Of a stretch of 64,000 nucleotides of DNA, positions 1 through 8,704 are shown piece by piece. The first letter of the stretch is position 1. Each line of letters opens with the position of its first letter. Source of the DNA: Phycisphaerae bacterium (GTDB lineage: Bacteria; Planctomycetota; Phycisphaerae; Phycisphaerales; UBA1924); assembly GCA_030429705.1 (NCBI GenBank), contig JAUIES010000001.1, positions 558,001 to 622,000 of the forward strand, read 5' to 3'. The notes below the pieces were generated by a model. It was not told where the DNA came from and did not search any database. It saw only the letters and a list, made by a program, of their open reading frames with translations. The position numbers and the translations under genes were made by a program.

Positions 1-18
1 TCGCCCAAGGAGTCAACA

Positions 19-777
19 TTGTCTGAACAACTCAGCAAGATCACCGCTGACCAGTGCTCAGCACCACCAGCGAAATACGACGATCTCAAGGCACTGTTCC
101 TCAACTGCACGCTCAACCGCACGCCGGTGCTGTCGCATACCGAGAAACTCATCGGGGTCGCTCAGCGTGTTTTTGAAGCCAATGGCGTGACGACGAAAGT
201 CATTCGACCGGTCGATTACGAACTCGCTGCCGGGCTGGGCAAAAACATGGCGGAGACTCCTGAATGGGATCGAGACGATTGGCCCAAGTTGCAGGCTGAG
301 GTCGATGCCTGCGACATTCTCGTGCTGTGTACATCGGTATGGCTTGGCGAAAAGTCGAGCGTGTGCAACCGCGTGCTTGAACGCATGTACGGCTACACCC
401 ACGATTTCAACGAGAAAGGTCAGTACCGCGACTACGGCAAAGTCGGCGCGACGCTGATCACGGGCAACGAAGACGGCGTGAAGCACTGCGCGATGAACAT
501 CCTGTTCTCGCTCAGTCATATCGGATACACCGTGCCGCCGCAGGCCGACGCGGGCTGGATGGGTGAAGCCGGCCCGGGTCCGTCCTACGCCGACCCCGGC
601 TCGGGTGGTCCTGAGAACGACTTCACCAATCGCAACACGACCTTCCTCGCGTGGAACTGCATGCACCTGGCCCGCATGCTCAAGGATCAGGGCGGTATAC
701 CCGGCCACGGCAATCAGCCGGACGCGTGGGAGGCGGGCTGCTGCTCGACGAACGCAAGCCCTGAGCACAAGCGGTAG
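19..777 (+). CDS. Flavodoxin-fold NAD(P)H/FMN oxidoreductase
   Basis: Predicted cytosolic flavoprotein of the NADPH-dependent FMN reductase / WrbA type, 252 residues. A first beta strand runs into an FMN-phosphate loop (NCTLNRTPVLSHTEKL, residues 29-44). A second flavin-contact stretch follows (ILVLCTSVWLG, about 100-110), matching the family pattern in which a Thr/Pro-rich loop contacts the isoalloxazine ring. The start is the TTG at 19, because AAGGAG at 7-12 lies six bases upstream. The C-terminus is rich in Gly, Asn and Pro. The substrate is not evident (quinone or other electron acceptor are both possible). The upstream context is cut by the window edge. Confidence 0.75.
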   Translation: MSEQLSKITADQCSAPPAKYDDLKALFLNCTLNRTPVLSHTEKLIGVAQRVFEANGVTTKVIRPVDYELAAGLGKNMAETPEWDRDDWPKLQAEVDACDILVLCTSVWLGEKSSVCNRVLERMYGYTHDFNEKGQYRDYGKVGATLITGNEDGVKHCAMNILFSLSHIGYTVPPQADAGWMGEAGPGPSYADPGSGGPENDFTNRNTTFLAWNCMHLARMLKDQGGIPGHGNQPDAWEAGCCSTNASPEHKR

Positions 778-866
778 TCACCGCCGGGTCAACAGCCAAA
801 CCGAGTTCGATTCACCGATGCCGGATTGTTCTCGCACATCATCTCGAATGGCGCATACGCTCGCCC

Positions 867-1757
867 ATGACGGTGCCGCGTTACGACATCCTTGCGATCG
901 ACCTCGATGGCACGCTGCTTGGAGCGGATGGGCAAGTCTCGCCCGGCAACCGGGCTGCGGTTGAGCGGGCTCGGCGGGCGGGGATGCTGGTGCTGCCGTG
1001 TACCGGGCGCGGGCTCGTCGAGTGTCAGGAAGTGCTGGCGCAGTTCGACCACACCGGGCCGGTGGTTGTTGCCGGGGGGGCGATGATTTGTGACGGCTCG
1101 ACGGGTCAAACGCTACACCGGTTTGGGGTGAATCGACACATCGTCGCGGCCTCGACCGCGTTCATCCACGATGCCGGGCACGCGGCTCTGGTACTCAAAG
1201 ACCGCACCGAAACCGGACACGACTATCTCGTCGTCACCAGCGAGAGCGATCATCCCGTCGACCCGGTGTCGCTGTGGTGGTTCGAGGAGTTCAACCTGAC
1301 CACCCGGTTTGTGCGCTCGCTCGAAGACGACGAGCACCCCGACTCGACCGTGCGTGTGGGGCTGGTTGCCGATAGTCGTGATTCGGTGCCACTGGTTGAC
1401 CGCATGAAGGCGGAACTGGGACCGGAGGTCCTGCTGCATTCTTTCCCAGCCCTTATCGCCGACGAGCACAGCAAGTCGGGTGACCGTGAGGTCCACATAC
1501 TCGAAGTCTTCGACAAGCAAGCGCACAAATGGGGCGCGATCGAGTGGGTGGCTCAGCGGCAGGCACTGCTCGGGACACGCGTCGCGGCGATCGGAGACCA
1601 TGTCAACGACCTCACCATGCTTGAGCGGTCCGCCCTGGGCATTGCCATGGGAAACGCTGTTCCAGAAGCAATGGAAGTATCTGATGTGACCACACGCCGT
1701 AACATCGACGATGGCGTGGCGCACGCCATCGATCAGATCCTCGATGGCGTGTGGTAA
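867..1757 (+). CDS. Cof-type HAD-superfamily phosphatase
   Basis: HAD hydrolase of the Cof/YbiV class (296 residues), predicted to dephosphorylate small phosphorylated metabolites in the cytosol. Motif I is DLDGT (residues 12-16, Asp nucleophile), motif II the Thr in VLPCTGR, and motif IV GDHVNDLTML near residue 247. A large cap domain lies between motifs II and III, as in type IIB caps. The family usually has Gly or Ser where this protein has His in GDHVND. The gene ends at 1757, only 13 bases before the rsmA start, so the two are probably co-transcribed. The substrate cannot be assigned from sequence. Confidence 0.85.
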   Translation: MTVPRYDILAIDLDGTLLGADGQVSPGNRAAVERARRAGMLVLPCTGRGLVECQEVLAQFDHTGPVVVAGGAMICDGSTGQTLHRFGVNRHIVAASTAFIHDAGHAALVLKDRTETGHDYLVVTSESDHPVDPVSLWWFEEFNLTTRFVRSLEDDEHPDSTVRVGLVADSRDSVPLVDRMKAELGPEVLLHSFPALIADEHSKSGDREVHILEVFDKQAHKWGAIEWVAQRQALLGTRVAAIGDHVNDLTMLERSALGIAMGNAVPEAMEVSDVTTRRNIDDGVAHAIDQILDGVW

Positions 1758-1770
1758 TGGAGTGTGGTCT

Positions 1771-2586
1771 GTGCAGACACTGAGCGAGATACGAACGCTG
1801 CTCAACGAGCGAGGGCTTCGGCCGAGGCGTTCACTCGGGCAGAACTTTCTGGTTGACCACAACCTGCTCAAACAACTGGTCGACGCATCGGGTGCCGGCG
1901 ACAACGACCTGGTGCTCGAGGTCGGGCCGGGGACCGGAACCATGACCGAGGAGATCCTCGATCGTGGGTGCCGCGTCATAGCCTGCGAACTCGATACCGA
2001 TCTGTGCAGTTTGCTTCGAGATCATTTTGAAACAAGACCGAACTTCACACTCATCGAAGGTGATTGTCTGGCATCAAAGCGATCACTCTCGCCCGTGCTC
2101 ATCGAAGCGCTCGGCGATGAACCCTTCCGTCTGGTTGCGAACCTGCCATATGGCGCGGGCACCCCACTGTTACTGGCGCTGATGACACAACACCCAGCGT
2201 GTGAATCTGTGCATGTCACGCTCCAGAAAGAGGTCGGTGAGCGATTGCTCGCTGAACCAGGAACGGACGCGTACGGTTCAATCAGCATCATCGCACAGGT
2301 CTCGATGGACCTTCGGTGTGTGAAGACGCTCGATCCGGGGTGCTTTTGGCCGCGGCCCAAGGTGGACAGCATGATGGTGAGCGGCCAACGAAAACAAACC
2401 AACGAAATCGACCTGGTCAAACTCGCGCAGATGTGCCAAACGCTCTTTACACAGCGAAGAAAGCAGGTCGGGCGGGCGTGTGCAAACCTCGGTCTGACGC
2501 TGCCCGAGGGCATCGATCCGTCCATGCGGGTCAACGAGTTGAGCGCGGAGGTCGCAATTGGGTTGAGTTTGGCACAGTCCGTGTGA
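1771..2586 (+). CDS. rsmA: 16S rRNA dimethyladenosine transferase RsmA (KsgA)
   Basis: S-adenosylmethionine-dependent enzyme that dimethylates the two adjacent adenosines near the 3' end of 16S rRNA in late small-subunit assembly. It has the family's N-terminal signature RPRRSLGQNFL, the SAM motif VLEVGPGTGTMTE and the catalytic NLPYGAGTPLL motif, and ends with the helical rRNA-binding domain. The reading frame is open upstream to 1711, but I take the GTG at 1771: GGAG at 1759-1762 is well spaced and the product (271 residues) then begins the usual distance before the signature. A GTG at 1762 and an ATG at 1744 are alternatives. It follows the HAD gene closely. Confidence 0.93.
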   Translation: MQTLSEIRTLLNERGLRPRRSLGQNFLVDHNLLKQLVDASGAGDNDLVLEVGPGTGTMTEEILDRGCRVIACELDTDLCSLLRDHFETRPNFTLIEGDCLASKRSLSPVLIEALGDEPFRLVANLPYGAGTPLLLALMTQHPACESVHVTLQKEVGERLLAEPGTDAYGSISIIAQVSMDLRCVKTLDPGCFWPRPKVDSMMVSGQRKQTNEIDLVKLAQMCQTLFTQRRKQVGRACANLGLTLPEGIDPSMRVNELSAEVAIGLSLAQSV

Positions 2587-2618
2587 TAGGCTGGTAGAGA
2601 ACGCGGGGATTTGAAGTT

Positions 2619-3608
2619 TTGAGCAAGCCTTCTCACGCAGATCATTTCGACGCCGAGCATGACCCGCAAGCGATGGCTGTCGAACTTGAGCCTGTGCTCC
2701 GTGAGGCAACCGCCGGGCGACTCGGCCCGATCGAGTGGTTCCGGTCGTCTTGGCAACAAGGTGGTGCCGCAACAGGATTCAGCACATGGACCGGTGACGA
2801 CGGAAACGAAACCGAAACCATGGTCAAACTGCCGGTTGGCTCGCGCGAGCACTACTGGACTTTTGCGTTGAGCGAATCGAAGTGCATCCATTCGCCTCGG
2901 GTCATCGCGCACGGGACAGCACTGGGCAATTACGACCTGGCATGGATGGTTCTGGAACGACTTCGAGGAAAAACGCTGGGGCGCGATCTCACGAGAGAGT
3001 GCGTGCTCTCATTCCTCGGTGCAAGTTGCGATGTGCATCTCAAAGCGGCCTCGATCAAACCTGCGACCGCGAAGGATGCGCGCGAGCCAACCGATTGGGA
3101 GCGACTACTCGATCGAGCCATCGAAGCTGTTGTGGACAACGCAATGCCAGATGAGAATCGATGGCTCAAGATGCTCAAGCTGGTGCAAAGTCGGTTGGGC
3201 GTGTTGGTCGGTCAATGGCGTGCGCGCACGATTGATACCTGGTGCCATGGGGATTTACACCCAGGGAATGCTTTGTACCGCGGCCCGGGTGTGCATGAGG
3301 GTGAAGTCGTACTGATCGATTTCGCATTGATGCATACGGGTCACTGGATCGAGGACGCGCTGTACTTGGAACGGCTGTACTGGGGCCACGAAAGCCTGTT
3401 ACATGGCGTCAAACCGGTTTCCCTGCTCGGCAAACTGCGAAAGCAAGCCTCATTACCTGTTGAAACCGACGACTCATATTTGGCAAATGTTCGTAGAGTT
3501 TTGATGGCTTCATGCGTTCCGGCGTTCCTGGCGCGGGAGGGAAACCCCCTGTATGTGGCGGCTTCGCTTGACATACTCGAGCGTCTGGGTAACGAAATCC
3601 TGCGTTGA
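2619..3608 (+). CDS. Aminoglycoside-phosphotransferase-family kinase (APH/choline kinase fold)
   Basis: A 329-residue protein of the APH/choline-kinase superfamily. The catalytic loop is WCHGDLHPGNALY (the Asp is the catalytic base, the His-Gly-Asp-xx-Pro-xx-Asn signature is complete) and the Mg-binding motif follows as VVLIDFALM, then the WIEDALYLER stretch usual for this family. The start is a TTG at 2619 behind a short purine-rich sequence (GGGGAT). Family members phosphorylate small alcohols, sugars or antibiotics. Nothing here shows which, and resistance should not be assumed from the family name. It lies 32 bases after rsmA on the same strand. Confidence 0.8.
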   Translation: MSKPSHADHFDAEHDPQAMAVELEPVLREATAGRLGPIEWFRSSWQQGGAATGFSTWTGDDGNETETMVKLPVGSREHYWTFALSESKCIHSPRVIAHGTALGNYDLAWMVLERLRGKTLGRDLTRECVLSFLGASCDVHLKAASIKPATAKDAREPTDWERLLDRAIEAVVDNAMPDENRWLKMLKLVQSRLGVLVGQWRARTIDTWCHGDLHPGNALYRGPGVHEGEVVLIDFALMHTGHWIEDALYLERLYWGHESLLHGVKPVSLLGKLRKQASLPVETDDSYLANVRRVLMASCVPAFLAREGNPLYVAASLDILERLGNEILR

Positions 3609-3718
3609 GACTCGAAAAGGGCTATTGTGTGTGGCGAGACCATTCTCAGGTCTTTGTGTTGTGACACCAAACTGATGCGATTCCGACACGGAGTCCGTGA
3701 AAAGGGAAGGAACAGACC

Positions 3719-3892
3719 GTGGACCATCTGGAGCAGATGCAGCAAGCGATTGAGTCAATCCGCGACGATTACAACAAGGCCAAGGGTGGCAACCGAGCAG
3801 CGGGCACCCGTGTGCGCAAAGCGATGCAGGATGTGAAGAACATCGCTCAGTCCATCCGTGCGGAAATGTTGGAGTCGCGCAAGGAAGGATGA
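3719..3892 (+). CDS. Small Hc1-like histone H1 homologue
   Basis: A 57-residue basic, helical protein. Its central part (KAKGGNRAAGTRVRKAMQD) follows the pattern of the chlamydial nucleoid protein Hc1, where a Lys-Gly-Asn-Lys-Ala-Ala-x-x-Arg-Val-Arg stretch is conserved, and the remainder (IAQSIRAEML) is the amphipathic helix of that family. By analogy it would bind and compact DNA. The start is GTG at 3719 with AAGGAA seven bases upstream. The stop is at 3890-3892, six bases before the hotdog gene, so the two may be translated together. A weak hairpin (AGACC/GGTCT, 3637-3653) lies in the 110-base gap before it. The protein lacks the long Lys/Ala/Pro tail of larger H1-like proteins. Confidence 0.72.
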   Translation: MDHLEQMQQAIESIRDDYNKAKGGNRAAGTRVRKAMQDVKNIAQSIRAEMLESRKEG

Positions 3893-3898
3893 CTTCCG

Positions 3899-4453
3899 AT
3901 GTCGGCAGTCTCTGACACGCCAGGTTGCCCGGCGAGATCGCCTTACACCATGCCAAGTTCATTGCATGGCAAGTTGTTGTTTCCGCTCGATGGCATCGAC
4001 CTCTCGGCGACCGCTGCCGATCGTGATGTCATCGCCCGGACCAATCCACATCGCCATGCGATGGCGCTGCTTGATCGATTGATCTGGCGCAGCGACGATT
4101 ACGCGCGCGGTGTCGGTGTCAAGATGGCACGCGAAGATGAGTTCTGGGTCGCCGGTCATTTCCCCGGCCGACCGTTGTACCCGGGCGTGTTGATGATCGA
4201 AAGCGCAGCCCAACTCGCGTGTTTTCTCTACAACGCCCGGCAAGAGAAGCCGCAACTGGCTGCTTTTACCCGCCTTGACGACGCGGTGTTCCGCAACTCG
4301 GTCAAGCCCGGTCAAGACCTTGTGATCTTGTGCGACGAAATCAAGTACTCGCCGCGCCGGTTTGTTTCGGCGGTGCAGGGCATCGTCGAAGGGCAGATCG
4401 CGTTCGAAGCGAAAATCACAGGCATGTCACTCGGCGAAGCACTCATCGATTGA
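3899..4453 (+). CDS. FabZ/FabA-like hotdog-fold dehydratase
   Basis: Hotdog-fold protein (184 residues) related to beta-hydroxyacyl-ACP dehydratases. It contains GHFPGRPLYPGVLMIESAAQ, which keeps the catalytic His of GHFPG and the catalytic Glu of the central helix. The N-terminal 50 residues extend beyond a canonical FabZ. An internal ATG near 3950 would give a protein closer to the usual length, but the ATG at 3899 follows the upstream stop by six bases. Role: probably dehydration of 3-hydroxyacyl-ACP in fatty acid or related lipid synthesis. A thioesterase or specialised acyl carrier reaction is possible because no other fab gene is nearby. Confidence 0.75.
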   Translation: MSAVSDTPGCPARSPYTMPSSLHGKLLFPLDGIDLSATAADRDVIARTNPHRHAMALLDRLIWRSDDYARGVGVKMAREDEFWVAGHFPGRPLYPGVLMIESAAQLACFLYNARQEKPQLAAFTRLDDAVFRNSVKPGQDLVILCDEIKYSPRRFVSAVQGIVEGQIAFEAKITGMSLGEALID

Positions 4454-4476
4454 GTCCAACGCTGCAGGTTCGACGG

Positions 4477-7400
4477 TCATGGACAACCATCGTCGAAGAG
4501 TCCGAGGTAGATCAGGACATCGAAGAAGTCGAACAGGCTGTCGTTGTTGAGATCTGCAACGGGGTCCCGAGCAGCGAACGCGTTAAGGAACAGCTGTACA
4601 TCAAAGAAATCGACCATGCCGTCCCCGCTGAAGTCAGGCGGGCAGTCGGCTGTCAGTTCGTCGCCATCAACCTGGAAATCATCAACAAAGAACACGCCGA
4701 TGCCACCGGTGGGCGATCTGAACTCGAACCTGGCGTCGTTGTGCAATGCGAACGCGGGGAGTTCAACCTCAAACATGGTGAACGGTGCCGCATTGACAGC
4801 AGTTGCTGGCACGGCGACAAGATCATGGCGCGATCCTGAACTATCCGTCACGCTGAAGATGATTTCGCCTCCTGTCACAGGACCAGTGTGCTGACACCAA
4901 AATCGAGCGAAGTACGGCGCGTCCACATCGCCCAGCCGCATGGGCAGCGCGACGGCGTTGTCACCTGCGAACAAGCCGAGCGAATACTGCCCGCTCGGTT
5001 CGCCGGTCGCCGCTTGCGTGACGAATGCAGACGACGAAGACCAGTTTCGAAGGCCGAGTGCCTGCGCTGATTCGAAATCTTCTGCAAACGGTGCTAGCAG
5101 CATGGACCGATTGCCAATGTGGATATCGTCGAGGAACCAGTCGTCGTTCGGCTCATCGCCCGAGACCGAAAATCGAAATCGGAGCGTGTTGGTGGCAACG
5201 GTCTGTGGCAGATCGAACACAAGAAACTCACCGGGCGTTCTCGATGCACTCTTCGAGACCAAGGTTATCAGATTCGTCCAGATTGTCGCGTTGGTCCGCC
5301 AGTCGATGGTGAGCGTTTCACCGGGTTCGACGCCATTGTGTTGCATCCAGAACGAGAGCGTCGGGCTTTGGGCCATGGTCTGGCCGTTGATAAACCCCGT
5401 TTCGAGGACTTCGCCATTGTCGATATTGAGGACAAATGGCGGGCTCGGCTCATTGTTGGCACCCTGATTGATCACCGGCGTACTCACAATCGGAACCCAG
5501 AGCACCGGGTCGAGTCGATTGGTCATCCACATTTCGTCAATCGGTGTGTCGAATCCATTGAACGCTGCGATCTCGAGGTCGTCGATGAACCAGTCATCTG
5601 AGCCGTCGTCACCATTGACCCGCAAACGGATCTGCAGCGCACCGTGCTGTGCGTTCGTACCGAGCGGCACATTGACGAAGCCAAATGTTGTTCGAGCAGC
5701 ATCGGCGGATGTCAGCGTTTCGGCGATGCGCCACGATCCACCAGCGTCGGTATATTCGACGAAGAGGTCCTTGCCGGGTTCCACGCCATTGTGTTGGACC
5801 CAGAACCGCACGACGAGACCGAGACCAAAACTCGTCGCGTCGATCGGGTGTGTCGTCGCGGTTTCATCACGATCGAGATTCATCGCGTATGGCGGGCTCG
5901 GCTCGTTCAGCGCACCTTCATTGATCGCCACGCTGTCATCATCTGCCCAGATCAGCGGACTGAGCATCGGTGCGTCGAACGGATCGAGCACGGGGACGCT
6001 GAGCCCGTCGACGGTTTCGATGAGTAAGTCATCGACGAACCAGTCGTCGGATCCGTCGGCTCCTTCTGCTCGCAGGCGAATCTGCGTTTCGTCATGCATG
6101 CCATCGGGGGGGATCGGGATGTCGAGATACCCCACGGTTGTGCGCTCGGTTGAATCCGATGCATAGGACCAATGCCCCGCCCAGCTGCCGTTCGAGCGTC
6201 GATAGTCGATATGAAATGTTTTGCCGGATTCGACATTGTTGTGCTGCAGCCAGAATCGAACAACGAGTCGATCGCCGATTGGCGTGTCTGAAACATCGAA
6301 GGGTCGCGTCGTGAGACGATCCTGCCAGTCCAGATTTACCGCATTTGAGCCGGAGGGTTCGTTTGAAGCACCTTGATTGATCACAGCGCCATCGATCGGA
6401 AACCAGGTTGCCGGATCGATCAGTTCGTCTGTGTCTTCGAAACTGTCAACGATGGGGAGACCCATGGGCGGTGCCGACTCGACGCGCACATTGTCGATGA
6501 ACCAGTCGTCGTCCGGGTCCGAGCCGAGTGCTTCAAGCCGGATGCTGAGCATGTCTGTTTCGGCATCGGCGGGTAGCGGAAAGTTGATGGACTTCATCGA
6601 ACTACGATCGGTCGAACGCGGCTTGTGTTCCCACGCGGTCGCAAGTGAGCCATCACCAGTGCGGTAACGAACGCGGAATGACTTACTCGGCTCAACATTG
6701 TTCGACTGCAAAAACAAGCGAACCCAGACATCCTGCGCATCTGTGATGGAGCCAGCAGGCGTGAGCCGCGACTCGATCCAGTCGTCGCGGTCAAGATTGA
6801 GCACGAACGGCGCACTGACGGGATCAGGCGAGCCGGTGTTGATCACGGCACCGTCATGGTCAGCCCAGTCAATCTCGTCAAACTCTGAACTGGAAAAACG
6901 CTCAAAGAAATCGAGCGAAGTCGGATTTGCTTCCTGAATGCGCACATTGTCGATGGACCAGTGGTCGTCACTCGTGTTGCCGGAGGTTTGGAAACCGATG
7001 CTGGTTGTTGGACTAATGGCTTGCGGCGGGAGAATGACGCGCACGGTGCCGACGGTGTCGATATCTGATGGAGCGGGCGTAATCGTGCGAAAAACCGTGG
7101 GCGATCCGCCCTTGAGTGTGTAGGTGAGCTGCAGGTTTTCGCCCGATTCGATGCTGTCCGTCTGTGCCCAGAACTGCAGCGTGATCGGCTCGTCAAACGG
7201 ACCTGACATATCGATCAGGTCAGTCGCCAGAGTTGATGTCTGTGGCAAGCGTGCTGTATACGGCGACGATGGCTCGCCGACTGTATCGTCTGCAATCACC
7301 GCGCCATCGATCGTGGCCCAGGTCCGCGTATCCAGAAAGTCCTGCGTGAAGTTATCAACAACCGGCAGTTGCAACGGCTGACCCTCACCCTCTTCGAGGC

Positions 7401-8547
7401 ACGACGCACCGATGGCGTGAGTCATGATTTCATCGATGGCGCTCGGACCAAAGTTCGGTGTACCAAGCCCGTTGCAGCCATTGATTGTGCTGCACATGAT
7501 GTGGCAGGGCGGTTCGCTGTTGCAGTGTGACGCGGAAAAGTTGTGCCCGATCTCGTGAGCGGTCAGACCCGTTCTGCGTGAGAGCAAGAGGTTGTATCGG
7601 GTCTCACTGAGGCCGTATGAAAAGTTGGGCGAATTGCAGACAACCCCGGTATAAGCAAGCCCGATGGTTGACCCTTCCATCTCTTTCCCCGTGAAAAGGT
7701 GCGCCAGATCACGATGCTGCCCCCCCTGATTGGCATTCCACCAGGTTCGAAAGACATCGAGGATGTCACCCGGACTGGTCAGCCCGGCGTAGGGGTCATC
7801 CTCCTGCGTTGTGCGCACAAGCACACTGAGCAGGTTGTGTGTTACTTCAACATCGCGCTCATAGACAATGTTGACTGCCTGCATGACCGTTTCGACATCC
7901 GCAATGGTGTCGTCAACACTCGATGCGTTGTGCACAAACAGTTCAAAGTCCGCATCCGCACGCAACTCGACCACACGGACGAGTCCTCGCGGCGAGAACT
8001 GCGGACGGGGATTGATGGGTGCCTGATCACCGACCCAGGGCACGCCACCGGGGCAGGTGCCAAACGCGCCAAACTCATCAGCCGAGTGGACGATGACATG
8101 TCGCTCGCGCGGTGCGGGCATGATTGATGCAAGCGGCTCGATTGACCACACGCCATCCTCCGCGAACACAACGACCCGAAGCCCTTGTCGCACCAGGCCG
8201 CCGCCGACCGGTGCACCGGTCTCGCGGACGACTCCTCGAACCGTTCGAGGTGCTGGGGGTGGCGTGGTGGTCAAGCCGCCGGTGCCATCTGGAACCTGAA
8301 CAACAAAATTGTGACTTCGGATAGTGGACGGTTCGAGATCGAGATGAACAACCTCGCCGCCGAGATTCACCACGACTGTGAATGGCATCACCGGTTCGAG
8401 GGGGATCGCCAGATCTTCGATCGCATACGCGCTCGCGGCCAAGCCCTCCGAAATAGCGCGATGCATTGATGCATCCGGCACAATCACTTGCGGGCTCGGA
8501 GCCAGAGCGACGATGGCGGCGACCCATGCAGTGGCAATTGACATCAT
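4477..8547 (-). CDS. Secreted metzincin protease with six MAM-like repeats and dockerin-like tail
   Basis: A very large exported protein (1356 residues). After a signal peptide comes a propeptide-like region and a reprolysin/M12B-type zinc protease domain with HEIGHNFSASH (about 330-340) and a Met-turn (CHIMCS) further on. Next are six beta-rich repeats of about 140 residues. Each starts with a phrase such as DGAVINQGASNEPS and carries a D(D/E)WF(I/V)D(D/N) motif, reminiscent of MAM/jelly-roll domains. The last about 55 residues hold two dockerin-like Ca loops (DFSGDGMVDFFD and DLNNDSLFDFFD) bracketed by Cys. The start is ATG at 8547 (or 8544) because AGGAG precedes it; the frame is open to 8664 without a ribosome site. 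It probably acts at the cell surface on protein substrates. Confidence 0.85.
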   Translation of the reverse strand: MMSIATAWVAAIVALAPSPQVIVPDASMHRAISEGLAASAYAIEDLAIPLEPVMPFTVVVNLGGEVVHLDLEPSTIRSHNFVVQVPDGTGGLTTTPPPAPRTVRGVVRETGAPVGGGLVRQGLRVVVFAEDGVWSIEPLASIMPAPRERHVIVHSADEFGAFGTCPGGVPWVGDQAPINPRPQFSPRGLVRVVELRADADFELFVHNASSVDDTIADVETVMQAVNIVYERDVEVTHNLLSVLVRTTQEDDPYAGLTSPGDILDVFRTWWNANQGGQHRDLAHLFTGKEMEGSTIGLAYTGVVCNSPNFSYGLSETRYNLLLSRRTGLTAHEIGHNFSASHCNSEPPCHIMCSTINGCNGLGTPNFGPSAIDEIMTHAIGASCLEEGEGQPLQLPVVDNFTQDFLDTRTWATIDGAVIADDTVGEPSSPYTARLPQTSTLATDLIDMSGPFDEPITLQFWAQTDSIESGENLQLTYTLKGGSPTVFRTITPAPSDIDTVGTVRVILPPQAISPTTSIGFQTSGNTSDDHWSIDNVRIQEANPTSLDFFERFSSSEFDEIDWADHDGAVINTGSPDPVSAPFVLNLDRDDWIESRLTPAGSITDAQDVWVRLFLQSNNVEPSKSFRVRYRTGDGSLATAWEHKPRSTDRSSMKSINFPLPADAETDMLSIRLEALGSDPDDDWFIDNVRVESAPPMGLPIVDSFEDTDELIDPATWFPIDGAVINQGASNEPSGSNAVNLDWQDRLTTRPFDVSDTPIGDRLVVRFWLQHNNVESGKTFHIDYRRSNGSWAGHWSYASDSTERTTVGYLDIPIPPDGMHDETQIRLRAEGADGSDDWFVDDLLIETVDGLSVPVLDPFDAPMLSPLIWADDDSVAINEGALNEPSPPYAMNLDRDETATTHPIDATSFGLGLVVRFWVQHNGVEPGKDLFVEYTDAGGSWRIAETLTSADAARTTFGFVNVPLGTNAQHGALQIRLRVNGDDGSDDWFIDDLEIAAFNGFDTPIDEMWMTNRLDPVLWVPIVSTPVINQGANNEPSPPFVLNIDNGEVLETGFINGQTMAQSPTLSFWMQHNGVEPGETLTIDWRTNATIWTNLITLVSKSASRTPGEFLVFDLPQTVATNTLRFRFSVSGDEPNDDWFLDDIHIGNRSMLLAPFAEDFESAQALGLRNWSSSSAFVTQAATGEPSGQYSLGLFAGDNAVALPMRLGDVDAPYFARFWCQHTGPVTGGEIIFSVTDSSGSRHDLVAVPATAVNAAPFTMFEVELPAFALHNDARFEFRSPTGGIGVFFVDDFQVDGDELTADCPPDFSGDGMVDFFDVQLFLNAFAARDPVADLNNDSLFDFFDVLIYLGLFDDGCP

Positions 8548-8704
8548 GACTGGAATTCTCCTGCTGAATCGGGTGTCGCTCGGCTCTCGGTGGACCCAGC
8601 CCGTGGAGAACTGAATCTGTCTTGGTCCAGCGTATCGAACTTTGGGTTCCCGACCAAGACCCATCCGCAGGAACTGTGTGTTCGGTTCAGGCTATGCTCT
8701 GGGC

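Noticed and set aside
58-768. Long minus-strand reading frame opposite the flavodoxin-like gene
   Set aside because: It is an antisense shadow of a GC-rich gene: no ribosome site, Arg/Ala/Val-rich composition and no recognisable domain. The same applies to other long opposite-strand frames (for example 1113-1979, 2022-2912, 11402-12322, 20562-21344, 21486-22511 and 37401-38390 before the chosen start).
3637-3653. Terminator between the phosphotransferase and the Hc1-like gene
   Set aside because: Arms of only five bases (AGACC / GGTCT) and a T tract too poor (TTTGTGTT) to call.
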